A DNA stretch of 64,000 nt, from contig NC_134995.1 in the NCBI RefSeq assembly GCF_050947335.1, positions 8,098,501 through 8,162,500 of the forward strand, written 5' to 3'. The position numbers and the translations under genes are program-made. The first letter of the stretch is position 1, and each line of letters begins with the position of its first letter. Source of the stretch: Megachile rotundata. Taxonomy: Eukaryota; Arthropoda; Insecta; Hymenoptera; Megachilidae. Below, one piece after another: positions 10,121 through 20,785 of the stretch. The notes beneath the pieces are model-generated. The model did no database searches. It was not told where the DNA came from and worked only from the letters and a program-made list of their open reading frames with translations.

Positions 10121-10560
10121 ACCTCAGTAAACGTTGCTGCCAATAACCAGTTGATTGTGGTATGGCGTATTGGAAAATAATAAATCCTGAGAAAGAATAC
10201 CAACCATTATAGATATATCTGGTAATATACGTATGATTTTAAGAGGTTCATCAGTGATGGTTTTAAGATGAATTCTGTGGTTGCAGGCACAAGAGGATCT
10301 GAACAGCAGGAAGAGATGAAACTTCTTGGAAAAGCTTGATCATAGTAAGCTGGTTAATAATCATCCACCGAATGAACCTAAAAGCACTCTATGGTCGGAA
10401 GACACTGGTCATTCGTCCATATGTTTCCTGGAGGAATATTTCGAAAACTAAACCAAAAGCTTCTGAGGCAAGTTTCGATATTTAAGTATATTACAAAGGC
10501 AAAATGTATGACTGTATAATATTCAGACCGATATCTATTGAATTGATAATATTTTGGCAC
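10121..10560. other. Unique sequence in intron 1, nothing recognised
   Basis: No convincing frame or repeat. Short frames on the minus strand have no recognisable content. Confidence 0.3.
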
Positions 10561-11300
10561 TTAATCATCACTTGTGTAGTTATCTGTCAGGTATTTATGG
10601 AACTGGTATCTATGTGACAGGTATTTATAGGTCTGTTTGTTATCTGATAGTTATTTATGGGACAAGTAGTTATCTAACAGGTATTTATAGGACTGGTAGC
10701 TATCTGACAAACGTTTATAAGACTGTTAGTTATATAACAGATATATGTAGGCCTGTTAATTATCTGAGAAATATTTCTAGGATTCTTATCTAACAGATAG
10801 TTATACGGCTGTTAGTTATCTGACAAACGTTTATAAGACTGTCAATTATCTAGCAGATAGTTATACGGCTGTTAATTATCTGACAAACGTTTATAAGACT
10901 GTCAGTTAACTAACAGATATTTACAGGAGTGTTAATTATCTGAGAAATATTTCTAAAACTGTTACATAACAGATATTCATAGTACTGATAGCTATTGGAC
11001 AAACGTTTATAAGACTATTTCTTATCTAACATACATTTATAGGAGTGTTAGTTATCTGACAAGTGTTTATAAGACTATTAGTTATCTAACAAATATTTAT
11101 AGAACTGGTAGCTAACTGTCGAACATTTATAGTACTGTTAATTTTCTCTGACAAATATTTATAAGAATAAATATTATCTGACAGATTCTCATCAGACTAA
11201 TAACCTGACAGACAATTATCAGTCTGGAAGTTATCTGCCAGGTACTTATCAGACAAGTAGCTAGTTAAAGAGAATTATCTGACAAGTAACTATTACACAA
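10561..11300. repeat. Imperfect tandem array, about 30-bp unit
   Basis: Units such as 'gttagttatctgacaaac' plus 'gtttataagact' repeat about 24 times with much divergence. The array lies in intron 1 of the C15orf61 homologue. Confidence 0.8.
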
Positions 11301-11845
11301 GTAACTAAATAAGTTTGTCAAGTAACTAAAACTTTGAATACCAATAATCACCAAAAATCATGAGTTATTATGCTAAAACGTTGATCACAGTATAATTTCA
11401 ATAAACCTCACTTTCCTCCATATTCCTTCCACTTTCCTTATTTTTCTTAAAGAGGATAAAGTCAGTTTCGCAAAAATAAAGTCAGAACATCGAAAACAAT
11501 TTCAAAAAATTCCACAAGCATGCCGTCATACACCGCAGCTTCCCTGCGTCATCGCAGCAATATCTCTACCAAGAATTTCCGTTCTCGTTAATTTACCGAC
11601 CGTGAGAATTCCCGTCATCGTCGTCGCATCGATCGATTCCTACGAATCCATCGATCCGTCAGGAATGCGAGCTCGCGTTTTCAATTCGACACCGTCGCGT
11701 CGGCTGACGTTTCGATGAAAGCGGGCAATAGTTAACGGTACGCGAAGACACCCGGCGGCCGTTGAACGATCGACGAAAGAACGTTCATCCAACAGATGGG
11801 CCAAAGGATGCACTAAGTAACTCGTTGTCATTACGGTACAAACAG
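11301..11845. other. End of intron 1, unique
   Basis: AT-rich sequence turning GC-rich from about 11520. It ends in a candidate branch region and the TACAAACAG acceptor at 11845. The frame continuing upstream from exon 2 to 11732 has no ATG and is closed by TAG at 11729-11731. A minus-strand 83-codon frame is a shadow. Confidence 0.4.
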
Positions 11846-12089
11846 GTCTTAACGAGCTACCTGCTGCAAACGAACCAGCCACCGTGGACATCGTACTTCG
11901 TGAAGTATGCCGACGTGGTGAACGATCAAAGGGGGATGTCCCACTTCAATTGGCCGGTAGGCAGCAGCAATTACCACGTACTTAGAACCGGCTGCTTTCC
12001 ATACATTAAATATCACTGCACCAAGAGGCCACGACAGGACCTCAGCGGCGAGGACAAATTTTTCAAGGCGATCAAGCTCTTGAACCTTG
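11846..12089 (+). CDS. C15orf61 homologue, exon 2
   Basis: This exon encodes residues 5-85 of a small conserved, uncharacterised eukaryotic protein, the homologue of human C15orf61. Matching blocks in order are VLTSYLLQ, WTSYFVKYADVVNDQRG, SHFNWPV and NYHVLRTGCFPYIKYHC, then FFKAIKLLNLG at the end. As I remember it, the human protein has SHFNWPV and NYHVLRTGCFPFIKYHC at the same places. The exon is bounded by ACAAACAG|GTC and CTTG|GTATAT. The donor splits a glycine codon, completed at 13343. The molecular function is not known; I recall the human protein being listed as mitochondrial, which I could not check. This predicted insect form is shorter at the N terminus and has no obvious targeting peptide. 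The 5' end of the exon is inferred from homology and the acceptor. Confidence 0.9.
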
Positions 12090-12305
12090 GTATATACAAT
12101 ATCTCGCAAAAGTATCACTTTCGACTCTGTCGCACTTTCTAATTCACTTCGCTGTTTTAGATTATTATTTTATTTGGTTAAGTTTGGTTATTTAATATTA
12201 TGGAATGTTTTCAAGGTCTTCGCTTATTTTCTTAATCCCTTACACTATTTTGACGAGTATGATTCGTGACGCACTTATACTTTGGCTATTTTACTCGAAT
12301 TTTGA
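12090..12305. other. Start of intron 2, unique
   Basis: AT-rich intronic sequence after the GTATAT donor, before the minisatellite. Open frames running into the array are artefacts. Confidence 0.6.
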
Positions 12306-13141
12306 ATACATTTCCAAAATCCCAAATCTCCCAAATCACAGATCTCCCAAATCCCAAATATTCCAAATCCCAAATCTCCCAAATCCCACATGTGCCAAAT
12401 CCCACATGTCCCAAATCCCACATGTCCCAAATCCCACATGTCCCAAATCCCACATGTCCCAAATCCCACATGTCCCAAATCCCACATGTGCCAAATTCCA
12501 CATATCCCAAATCCCACATGTGCCAAATTCCACATATCCCAAATCCCACATGTGCCAAATCCCACATGTCCCAAATCCCACATGTCCCAAATCCCACATG
12601 TCCCAAATCCCAAATCTCCCAAATCCCACATGTCCCAAATCCCACATGTGCCAAATCCCACATGTGCCAAATTCCACATGTCCCAAATCCCACATGTCCC
12701 AAATCTCACATGTCTTAAATCCCACATGTACCAAATCCCACATATCCCAAATCTCACATATCCCAGATCCCACATATCCCAGATCCCACATATGCCAAAT
12801 CCTACATGTCCCAAATCCCAAATCTCCCAAATCCCAAATCTCCCAAATCCCAAATCTCCCAAATCCCAAATCTCCCAAATCCCAAATCTCCCAAATCCCA
12901 AATCTCCCAAATCCCAAATCTCCCAAATCCCAAATCTCCCAAATCCCAAATCTCCCAAATCCCAAATCTCCCAAATCCCAAATCTCCCAAATCCCAAATC
13001 TCCCAAATCCCAAATCTCCCAAATCCCAAATCTCCCAAATCCCAAATCTCCCAAATCCCAAATCTCCCAAATCCCAAATCTCCCAAATCCCAAATCTCCC
13101 AAATCCCAAATCTCCCAAATCCCAAATCTCCCAAATCCCAG
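12306..13141. repeat. 16-bp C-rich minisatellite in intron 2
   Basis: Inverted relative to the 4.3-kb copy: plus is the C-rich strand. Units CCCACATGTCCCAAAT and variants run to about 12810; then about 20 nearly perfect CCCAAATCTCCCAAAT units follow to 13141. Intron 2 is 1,253 bp long and about two thirds of it is this array. The minus (template) strand carries GGG every 4-6 bases. The 350-codon plus and 338-codon minus open frames here are stop-free repeat translations, not proteins. Confidence 0.95.
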
Positions 13142-13342
13142 TAAAAAAGAGTGAAAGTACGAGAGAGATACTTTTGAATGGTAATGTCCCCAGCAGAAAG
13201 GAGGAACGTCCTTTTGCATCAACGTCTCGTTTCATTGACACTTTTCCGTTCTGTAAATAGCGAACATGAAGTTTCAGTGGCACGGCGTGTCGCCCCGATA
13301 ACCGATCATTCGTTGCTTTATATTCCTTATCCGTGCAATCAG

Positions 13343-13470
13343 GTATACCCACGTTGATGTACGGACTGGCAGCGACTTGGCTGATCAGACACCAGGAGAT
13401 CGTGAAAACAGCCCAAGGGAACGTGACGATCTACTTCTTGCTGCCCGAGGACAAGGGTTCCATGTACTGA
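13343..13470 (+). CDS. C15orf61 homologue, exon 3 (C terminus)
   Basis: The acceptor is GCAATCAG|GTATACC after a pyrimidine-rich stretch. The first two bases complete the split glycine codon, then 41 codons follow: IPTLMYGLAATWLIRHQEI, then VTIYFLLPEDKGSMY and TGA at 13468-13470. This matches the human C-terminal layout, GIPTLLYGL near the start and a -MY end. The IPTLMYGLAATWLI stretch is hydrophobic and could insert in a membrane. Together with exons 1 and 2 the predicted protein has 127 residues. Junction phases are 0 and 1. Identification is by remembered similarity, strong because both exon ends and the reading frame agree. Confidence 0.9.
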
Positions 13471-13537
13471 TACAACCATGCCAGTCGACATTAATTTGTA
13501 CCTTATAATGTTACTGTTCGATGTAGGATGAACGGGG
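13471..13537 (+). other. 3' UTR of the C15orf61 homologue
   Basis: Short 3' UTR between the stop codon and the poly(A) signal; no other feature seen. Confidence 0.6.
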
Positions 13538-13543
13538 AATAAA
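13538..13543 (+). terminator. Poly(A) signal of the C15orf61 homologue
   Basis: A canonical AATAAA 68 bases after the stop codon. It is followed from about 13565 by a GT-rich tract (TTTGTTTTGTGTGTTGGG), the expected downstream element for cleavage. Confidence 0.75.
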
Positions 13544-13671
13544 GAAGTTGTAGTGTTCGATGGGTTTATTTGTTTTGTGTGTTGGGTGTGGGGTTTAACT
13601 TGTGTTGAGGATGATCGGGAGAGAGAGAGGAATGGTATGTATTCAAATATGAAATTGTTAAGTAACAACAT

Positions 13672-14160
13672 GTAGTCACAAGATTATTAAATTATAAGAT
13701 AACAATATTGGAGAATTAACAAGTCAGCAAATAATAAAATAGCAACATCACCAAATTATCAAATCATTAAATCACAAAATAACAACATTGCAAAATCATC
13801 AAAATATCAAATCACAAGATAAAAATATTACAAAATGACATCAAGATACGAAATGACATGTGTGTATTGCGTGTGCATTTAATGGTGTATTTAACATGTG
13901 TAATTAATATGAGTATTTAAGATAAAATCATATACATCTCGATGGCATAAAAGCACTGCAAAATAGCACTTATGGCACCCAAAACTTAATCTAAAGTCTG
14001 ATAAAAACATTCAGAAATAATTTTTAAAAATCCATCATTGCATTCAAACCTCACATATCAACTACATGCAATTAACAACGAAAACCTACTTAAAAATAAA
14101 TTCCCCTCTTCCCACACATTGTTTCAATAAACAATGTTCTTATCAACATTTTTATTCCTC
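13672..14160. other. AT-rich low-complexity spacer
   Basis: Diverged 'aaattatcaaatcacaagataacaa' type repeats to about 13850, then plain AT-rich sequence. No gene. Confidence 0.5.
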
Positions 14161-14182
14161 CGCAAATTTAAATCAATTTCAG

Positions 14183-14546
14183 AGTAACAAGACGCGAGAA
14201 TGATAGAAATGTGATCGTCTATTCAGTAGATGCTCACGAACTGACAGATAATTGTTTATCCAATGAATTATTAATGTGGTCAAACGAAGGTGGTCACGTT
14301 TTACAGCCACATTGTGATTGTGTTTGTCCATTGTATTCCTCTTTAACCGATGTTATAAAAGGAACATTAGTCATCGAAGGCGTAGAACTCGAGCGTATTA
14401 AACGTGAATCGAACGTAAATCACGCGAGTTTCACGCATTATTGTCTTCGAATCAATTATCGTTCGATCATTCGCCACGGAAGAATGCGTTCTATTGGCGG
14501 CAATCGTTCAGTTGGGACACGATATGATTTCAATCACTTGTGCTAA
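14183..14546 (+). CDS. Candidate terminal exon, unrecognised protein
   Basis: A good acceptor, AATCAATTTCAG (ending 14182), is followed by a 120-codon open frame closed by TAA at 14544-14546, with an in-frame TAA just upstream of the acceptor. The translation begins TRRENDRNVIVYSVDAHEL, has a cysteine/histidine cluster HCDCVCPLYSS, then GTLVIEGVELERIKRES. It ends with RINYRSIIRHGRMRS and NHLC. Codon usage is AT-leaning at third positions but normal for the region, and the sequence is not repeat-derived. I recognise no family. It lies 1.0 kb downstream of the C15orf61 poly(A) signal, so it would be a separate gene needing an upstream exon, or a decayed pseudogene or element fragment. Confidence 0.4.
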
Positions 14547-14900
14547 TTAGGACGCGACAATACCAGTATCTTTTAGTTTATTTTGTGAAGCTTTCAATTT
14601 ATAGACTTATCAATTTCTGAGATTCTGAGTTTCTTTATTTTTTCAATTTTTCAATTTTTCAATTTTTCAATTTTTCAATTTTTCAATTTTTCAATTTTTC
14701 AATTTTTCAATTTCTCAATTTCGCAATTTCGCAATTTTTCAATTTTTCAATTTTACAATTTCTCAATTTTTCAATTTTTCATTCCTTTAATTTTTCATTT
14801 TTTTTATTTCGGAGTTTTTCAATTTATAAATTCATAAATTTGAAGTTCTGTATATTTAGAAGTTCAACTTTTATAAATTTCAAATCTTCCAAATTCAAAA
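14547..14900. repeat. 8-bp CAATTTTT array
   Basis: About sixteen tandem CAATTTTT units between 14640 and 14790, with decayed flanks. Confidence 0.85.
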
Positions 14901-14999
14901 ATTTCAATATCCACGTTTGGAAATATTCAAGTTTCTAAATTTTTCATCTCTGAACCCAAAATCTCAAATTCCAAGGATAGTATCTTCAGGAACTTGATA

Positions 15000-15990
15000 T
15001 TTAACTCTCCAAACCATTAATTCCAAATTTACTACCCTCAAAAACTAGATACTTAACTCACCATAACCTCAAAGTTCCAAATTTACTACTACTGTCATAA
15101 ACTTAATATCTCACCATAACCTTAAAATGTCAAACTTGATACTTCACTGTAGCCCCCAAATTCCAGACATAATACCTCACCATAACCTCAAAGTTCTAAA
15201 TTTACTACTACTGTCAGAAACTTGATACTTTACTACAACCCCAAAATCCCAAACTTGATGCCTCATCATAACCTCAAAGTTCCAAATTTACTACAACTCT
15301 AAGAAACTTGATATCTCACCACAACCTTAAAATTCCAAACTTGATACTTCACTGTAGCCCCCAAATTCCAGACTTAATACCTCACCATAACCTCACAATT
15401 CTAAATTTACTACTAGTGTCAGAAACTTGATACTTTACTACAACCCCAAAATCCCAAACTTGATGCCTCATCATAACCTCAAAGTTCCAAATTTACTACA
15501 ACTCTAAGAAACTTGATATCTCACCACAACCTTAAAATTCCAAACTTGATACTTCACTGTAACCCTCGAATTCCAGACTTAATACCTCACCATAACCTCA
15601 AAGTTCTAAATTTACTACTACTGTCAGAAACTTGATACTTTACTACAACCCCAAAATCCCAAACTTGATACCTCATCATAACCTCAAAGTTCCAAGTTTA
15701 CTACTACTGTCAGAAACTTAATATCTCACCATAACCTCAAAGTTCTAAATTTACTACTAGTGTCAGAAACTTGATACCTCACTATAACCCCAAAATTCCA
15801 AATGTACTGCTCCTAAAAACTTGATACCTCCACATAACCCCAAAATTTTACTCTCAAAAACTTGATATCCCTTCATGACCCTAAAATTCCAAATATGCTC
15901 CTCCCAAAATCCTTAATACCTAACCATAACCTTAAAGTCCCAAACTTCACATCTCTCCCCCATACACCCCAAATTTTGCAGCTACCAAAA
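15000..15990. repeat. Composite array with about 206-214 bp higher-order unit
   Basis: Shorter related units of about 50 bp ('cataacctcaaagttc', 'caaatttactact', 'aaacttgatac') are arranged in a larger period. The marker TACTACAACCCCAAAATCCC recurs at about 15231, 15437 and 15651. The flanks are decayed copies. Confidence 0.8.
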
Positions 15991-16094
15991 GCTCTTCATC
16001 CTCAACCTGAAACAATCTCTACTCTTCTGGTTCCGTAATTCCATCCTCTCTCTACCAACCAAGGGTTAAATGTCGATCACTCTAAGCAGTGGGC

Positions 16095-16150
16095 GTCTGT
16101 CACGTGTTTGAGCTCGTATATAAACGAGCTCACGGTTGCCTACATCAGAA
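16095..16150 (+). promoter_or_regulatory. E-box plus TATA box inside a palindrome; possible promoter
   Basis: CACGTG at 16101-16106 is followed by a perfect inverted repeat, GAGCTCGT (16110-16117) and ACGAGCTC (16124-16131). Its loop contains TATATAAA. About 28 bases downstream is ACATCAGAA, a plausible initiator. The spacing fits a focused RNA polymerase II promoter on the plus strand. The sequence downstream has only very short frames (13 and 27 codons), so any product may be non-coding or start in a later exon. Confidence 0.3.
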
Positions 16151-16570
16151 TTTATAATTAAATAGCAGTTACGGTAGAGCAGGGCGGAACACGTGCGATC
16201 ATAAACAATCCCAGTTAAATGTCACTGATGGAAAACGATGGATTTTATCGCAGCGAATGACTACGTTGCAGGCTGCCGGTGCGGTTTTATGCGAATACAT
16301 CATCGAAGGGAACACGGGTAGCCAATTAGAGAGCTATGTTAATGACAACTGTGTACGTTTGCACCTTGTTTCCTGTGGAATCGTTCGCGGACCATTAACA
16401 CGATTTGCATTAGTGTCATGGGGCGGGTTTCTGTAACGGTGCTCGTGTTTCAACAAGGCCAACCCAGGATATGACTTACGGATTCATGAATGATTGATTT
16501 AGACTTCGTTAAGTGACTTGTTGACTGCCGCGTATGATAGATGCGGCCTGCTGAAAGATAGGGTTGAACG
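16151..16570. other. Unique island, no gene recognised
   Basis: Unique GC-richer sequence with only short open frames. Possibly a transcribed or regulatory region belonging to the promoter-like block before it. Confidence 0.35.
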
Positions 16571-17375
16571 TGGTTCACGGGTCTTGGGATTCGCTTCCTG
16601 TTTTTCTTGCGATCCGTGGAGGATAATGATGTGGACGTGGATGTTGGTATGGTGCGGAATGCGCGATTGGTAATTTTGGTTTGAGGGAATTTTGTGATGG
16701 ATATCTGGAGAGCGTTGTGGATGTCGAGGTCTTTTGATATGCGTGTAAAATTTGGGGAGTTTTATATTTGGATATGGGCAGATTCGAGTCTTTCGGATTT
16801 GGGGACTTGAGATGGGTTGAGAATTCAGATTTGAAGATTGAAGAGTTCAGACTTGGGGGATGGAATTTTAGGGCGTTGAAATATTTGGAGCTTGGGACTG
16901 TGAAGTTAGGAGATTTTAGAGCTTTGGGATTTGCAGATTTCGGCACCTTTGAAGATGGACTTTGAGGGTGGGATGTTAGGGAGTTGGGATATTCGAACTT
17001 TGCAAGTTTAAATTTAGGTAATTTTAGAGCTTTGGGATTTGCAGATTTTGGCACCTTTGAAGATGGACTTGGAGGATGGAATTTTAGGCAGTTGGAATAT
17101 TTGGAGTTTGGGGGTTCAAAGTTAAAGTGCGTTAGTTATGAAATTTTTTGGGGTTTTGCACCCTTGAAATTAAGGTTTGAAGATGGAGTTTGAAAGTGGA
17201 ATTTTAGGGTCTTGGGATATTTGGATTTTGGGACGTTCCAAGTTCCAGTTGGGAGCCTTGGAAGTTAGGAATTTCTTAGGAATTTTGGGATTTAATGATT
17301 TTAGGCATTGGGAACAGTGTAACTTTGGGATTTTACAGTTATCAAGCTATGGGACGCTGTGATTTTGTTATATTT
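16571..17375. repeat. Degenerate G-rich repeats with a 108-bp duplication
   Basis: A block containing GAGCTTTGGGATTTGCAG and CACCTTTGAAGATGG occurs at about 16913 and 17021. The flanks are decayed TTTGGGA-type repeats. Minus and plus frames of 60-160 codons here are repeat translations. Confidence 0.65.
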
Positions 17376-17830
17376 TTACCTTGTGATTTTTTAGTCTTGT
17401 GATCTTATGATTTTATAATTTTGTGATTTTATGATCTTCTGATCTTATAATCTTGTGATCTTTTGATCCTGTGATCTTGTGATCTTGTGATCTTGTAATC
17501 TTGTGATCTTGTGATCTTGTGATCTTGTAATCTTGTGATCTTGTGATCTTGTAATCTTGTGATCTTGTGATCTTGTGATCTTGTGATCTTGTGATTTTGT
17601 AATTTTGATCTTCTGATCTTATAATCTTGTGATCTTATAATTTTGTAATTTTGTGATTTTGTGATCTTCTGATCTTATAATCTTGTGATCTTTTGATCCT
17701 GTGATCTTGTGATCTTGTAATCTTGTGATCTTGAGATCTTGTGATTTCGTAATTTTGATCTTCTGATCTTATAATCTTGTGATCTTATAATTTTGTAATT
17801 TTGTGATTTTGTGATTTTCTGATCTCGATG
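17376..17830. repeat. 8-bp TTGTGATC array
   Basis: Tandem TTGTGATC units, with variants TTGTAATC and TTATAATC, over about 450 bp. A sub-block is duplicated (about 17590-17660 and 17750-17820). Confidence 0.9.
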
Positions 17831-17849
17831 ACATCGTCATTTATCAGTA

Positions 17850-18205
17850 CCCATATTACATACGTATATTCAATACATATATTACATATACGTGTCAAAT
17901 ACACATATGAAATACTCATATCACATACACATATCACATATACATATTAAAGTCACACATTACATACACATGTTACATATACATATGAAAGGCACATATG
18001 AAATACTCATATCACATACACATATCACATATACATATTAAAGTCACACATTACATACACATGTTACATATGCATATGAAAGGCACATATGAAATACACA
18101 TATGAGAGACACATATTAAATGCACACATTAAATACACACATTACAGACACATATGAAATACAAACACGTTACATACACATGTTGAATACACATGTTGAA
18201 GAAAG
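17850..18205. repeat. ACATAT-rich repeat with 91-bp duplication
   Basis: The segment starting CATATGAAATACTCATATCA at 17904 recurs at 17995. The whole region is built from CATATR/ACACAT hexamers. Confidence 0.8.
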
Positions 18206-18900
18206 TTTGTCTTTATCGTGCAGTTGCCACCTTTCTGTTAACATCGATTTGTAATATAATAGTATTATTCTAATAAAACTTTGAATTGTGTTTGAATAAA
18301 CATCTAATTGCTAATTTATGTCGCGATCAATATCTGCGTAATTTTAACAAATTATTAACGGGATCCTTTAACTTTTGAAATTATTAACCGACTCTGAACG
18401 GAAAAATTTTAAGCATGCAGAGAGATTTTAACTACAAGTGGAGAGAAACGATTTCAAACTACGAGTGAAGAGGAAAGATTTTAATTAGGAACGAAAAATG
18501 AAAGATCTACTTTAATTAAGAAAGGAAAGACGTGCTTACATTGTTTAAATTGAAACATCGGAATTTTGATTTTCATCCGAACGAAAGTTGGAAGTATAGA
18601 TCGCATTTGAGTAATTGGACGTACAGTGTTGCAATTACCGTGGTAATTTTAATTACCTCGTTAATCAGTGTTGTATATCTAAATGACTCGAAAGTGAATT
18701 ATGCTAAGTGGATAATTATTTTCGTTTTTTTTTTTTTTGGAATTGAGTGCAATGGTGGAAATGCTTATTCGGAATAATTAAGGATGACTGAGTAATCGGA
18801 TTGACTCATGTATAATTAAGTTGATTCATATTAACTCATGTGTAATTGTGTTGATTCATGTAAACCATGTATGTGTTTCATTTATTCTGAAACTTTTTCA
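18206..18900. other. Unique AT-rich sequence, one weak frame
   Basis: An 82-codon plus frame at 18532-18777 starts at GTG and contains two hydrophobic stretches (SVAITVVILITSLISVV and WIIIFVFFFFG). No family is recognised; the second stretch is partly a T run. It may be a decayed membrane-protein or element fragment, but chance is likelier. Confidence 0.25.
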
Positions 18901-19030
18901 TTTATTCATTTCAAAATTTTTCAGTTCTACATTTGAAAATTTGTCAGTTCTACATTTGAAAATTTGTCAGTTCTACATTTGAAAATTTGTCAGTTCTTCA
19001 TTTGAAAATTTTTCATTTCTTCGCTTGAAA
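18901..19030. repeat. 23-bp tandem repeat, four to five copies
   Basis: The unit is about 23 bp, built from GAAAATTTGTCAGTTCTAC and ATTT, starting near 18930. Confidence 0.8.
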
Positions 19031-20045
19031 ATTTTTTGAATAAAATGTGCAGTGACATTCATGATTATATTTGTAAAAAATTTTGTTGTATGATTTATTT
19101 AAATTATAGGTCTATGTTAGTTCAGATACTGTTACATATCGATGATATTCAAACAAATCAACACCAAAACACCGAATAGAAATTATCGAACTGCTAGCTG
19201 TTATGGTATCAATTTTCGAAACTCATATTTCACGAAACCATATTAAACCAATACGATTACTATTCCGAATCAATACTCGTTCCATGTTAGACTGCGGATA
19301 TTCATTTCATATGCAACTAAAACAATCACTGATGTTACTAGGTTGATGCATATGAAATTATCTTGAATACCAAAATTAATATGTGTATGTGTATTCAACA
19401 TGTGTAAGAACTCCCAACCTGATAAAAACATCCCCTCTCCTTCTTCTAAAGAACTTTCAATTTCCTAAAGGAACCTCGTCATTAAATTATCGCACACGCG
19501 ATTTATGGGTGTAGCATCCCGATGAAGCAACGAGAGGCTACTTTCTCGATATAGCCAAATAAAAGTATTAATTAGCAGGTGGCTTTCACTGTGAGGGATA
19601 CGAAAAGACTTTCACCAACCTGTAGCCCGAAGCTCTGCTACATGACACCGGCGATCTTTGACCTTCTTGCATCGCTGCATAATGCTAAGCCGTTCAAATC
19701 GCTATCGCGATATCTAGAATCGAACAGCTGCTACACGAGAGCATTGTGAAGAGACATCGCCCTTTCAAACGACACGAAATGTCCGCGATCGGACGTGCTT
19801 TGTTGCCTCTATTCAGACTGAAATATGGCTTGTCATAAATATTCAAATATAACAGCTTGTACTTCTATTATAGCGCGTCCGGTGTATCGAAACGCGGCTC
19901 TATCGATTCTTTACGGATACTACGGATGTACACCTTCGGAGGAACTTGCTTTTACGTATTTTCTGTTATTTTGGGAATTAGGAAGTTTAGGAGTTATGAG
20001 GAGAATTGATGAATTATCGAGTAAGAAAATTAAAGAATTGAACTG
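19031..20045. other. Unique island, no gene recognised
   Basis: AT-rich, then GC-richer from about 19480. Contains ATCGCTATCGCGATAT-type self-complementary sequence near 19700. A 73-codon plus frame at 19825-20046 has no recognisable content. Probably regulatory or intronic. Confidence 0.35.
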
Positions 20046-20785
20046 AAGAATTGGACAATTGGGCCTTTGAATAATTGAATAAATGAAGAACTGAAGAACT
20101 AAATAATTGAACAAATGAAGAATTCAACAATTGAACAATTGGAGAATTGAAAAATGGAAGAATTGAAGAATTGAAGAATTGAGGAATTGAGGAATTGAGG
20201 AATTGAGGAATTGAAGAATTGAGGATTTGAGGAATTGAAGAATTGAAGAATTGAAGAATTGAAGAATTGAAGAATTGAAGATTTGAAGATTTGAAGATTT
20301 GAAGATTTGAAGATTTGAAGAATTGAAGAATTGAAGAATTGAAGAATTGAAGAATTGAAGAATTGAAAGATTGAAAAATTGAAAAATTGAAAGATTGAAA
20401 TATTGAAAAATTGAGTGCTTGAAAAATTGAATGATTAAAAAATTGAATGCTTGAAAAATTGAAAGATTGAAAAACTGAATGATGGAAAAATTGAATGCTT
20501 GAAAAATTGAAAGATTGAAAAATTGAAAGATTGAAACATTGAATGATTGAAAGATTGAAAAATTGAATGACTGAAAGATTGAAAAATTGAGTGCTTGAAA
20601 AATTGAATGATTAAAAAATTGAATGCTTGAAAAATTGAAAGATTGAAAAATTGAAAAATTGAAAAATTGAAAAATTGAATGCTTGAAAAATTGAAAGATT
20701 AAAAAGCTGAATGATTGAAAAATTGAATGCTTGAAAAATTGAAATATTGAAAAATTGAAAAATTGAAAAATTGAAAAATGCCCAA
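20046..20785. repeat. 8/16-bp AAGAATTG and GAAAAATTGAATGCTT array
   Basis: From 20046 to about 20370 units are AAGAATTG, AGGAATTG and AAGATTTG; then GAAAAATT plus GAATGCTT or GAAAGATT make 16-bp composite units. Frames on the minus strand read FFNFSIFQ repeats and are artefacts. Confidence 0.92.

Noticed and set aside
12205..13352. Open frames of up to 351 codons on both strands (PKSHMSQIPHVPNPTC and GIWDMWDLGHVGFG repeats)
   Set aside because: They are translations of a stop-free 16-bp unit; three units make 48 bases, giving a 16-residue period in several frames of both strands at once. They also lie in a defined intron.
17376..17830. Regular repeats suggestive of a CRISPR array
   Set aside because: Units are contiguous 8-mers with no unique spacers, and the context is eukaryotic. 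The same holds for all other arrays here.
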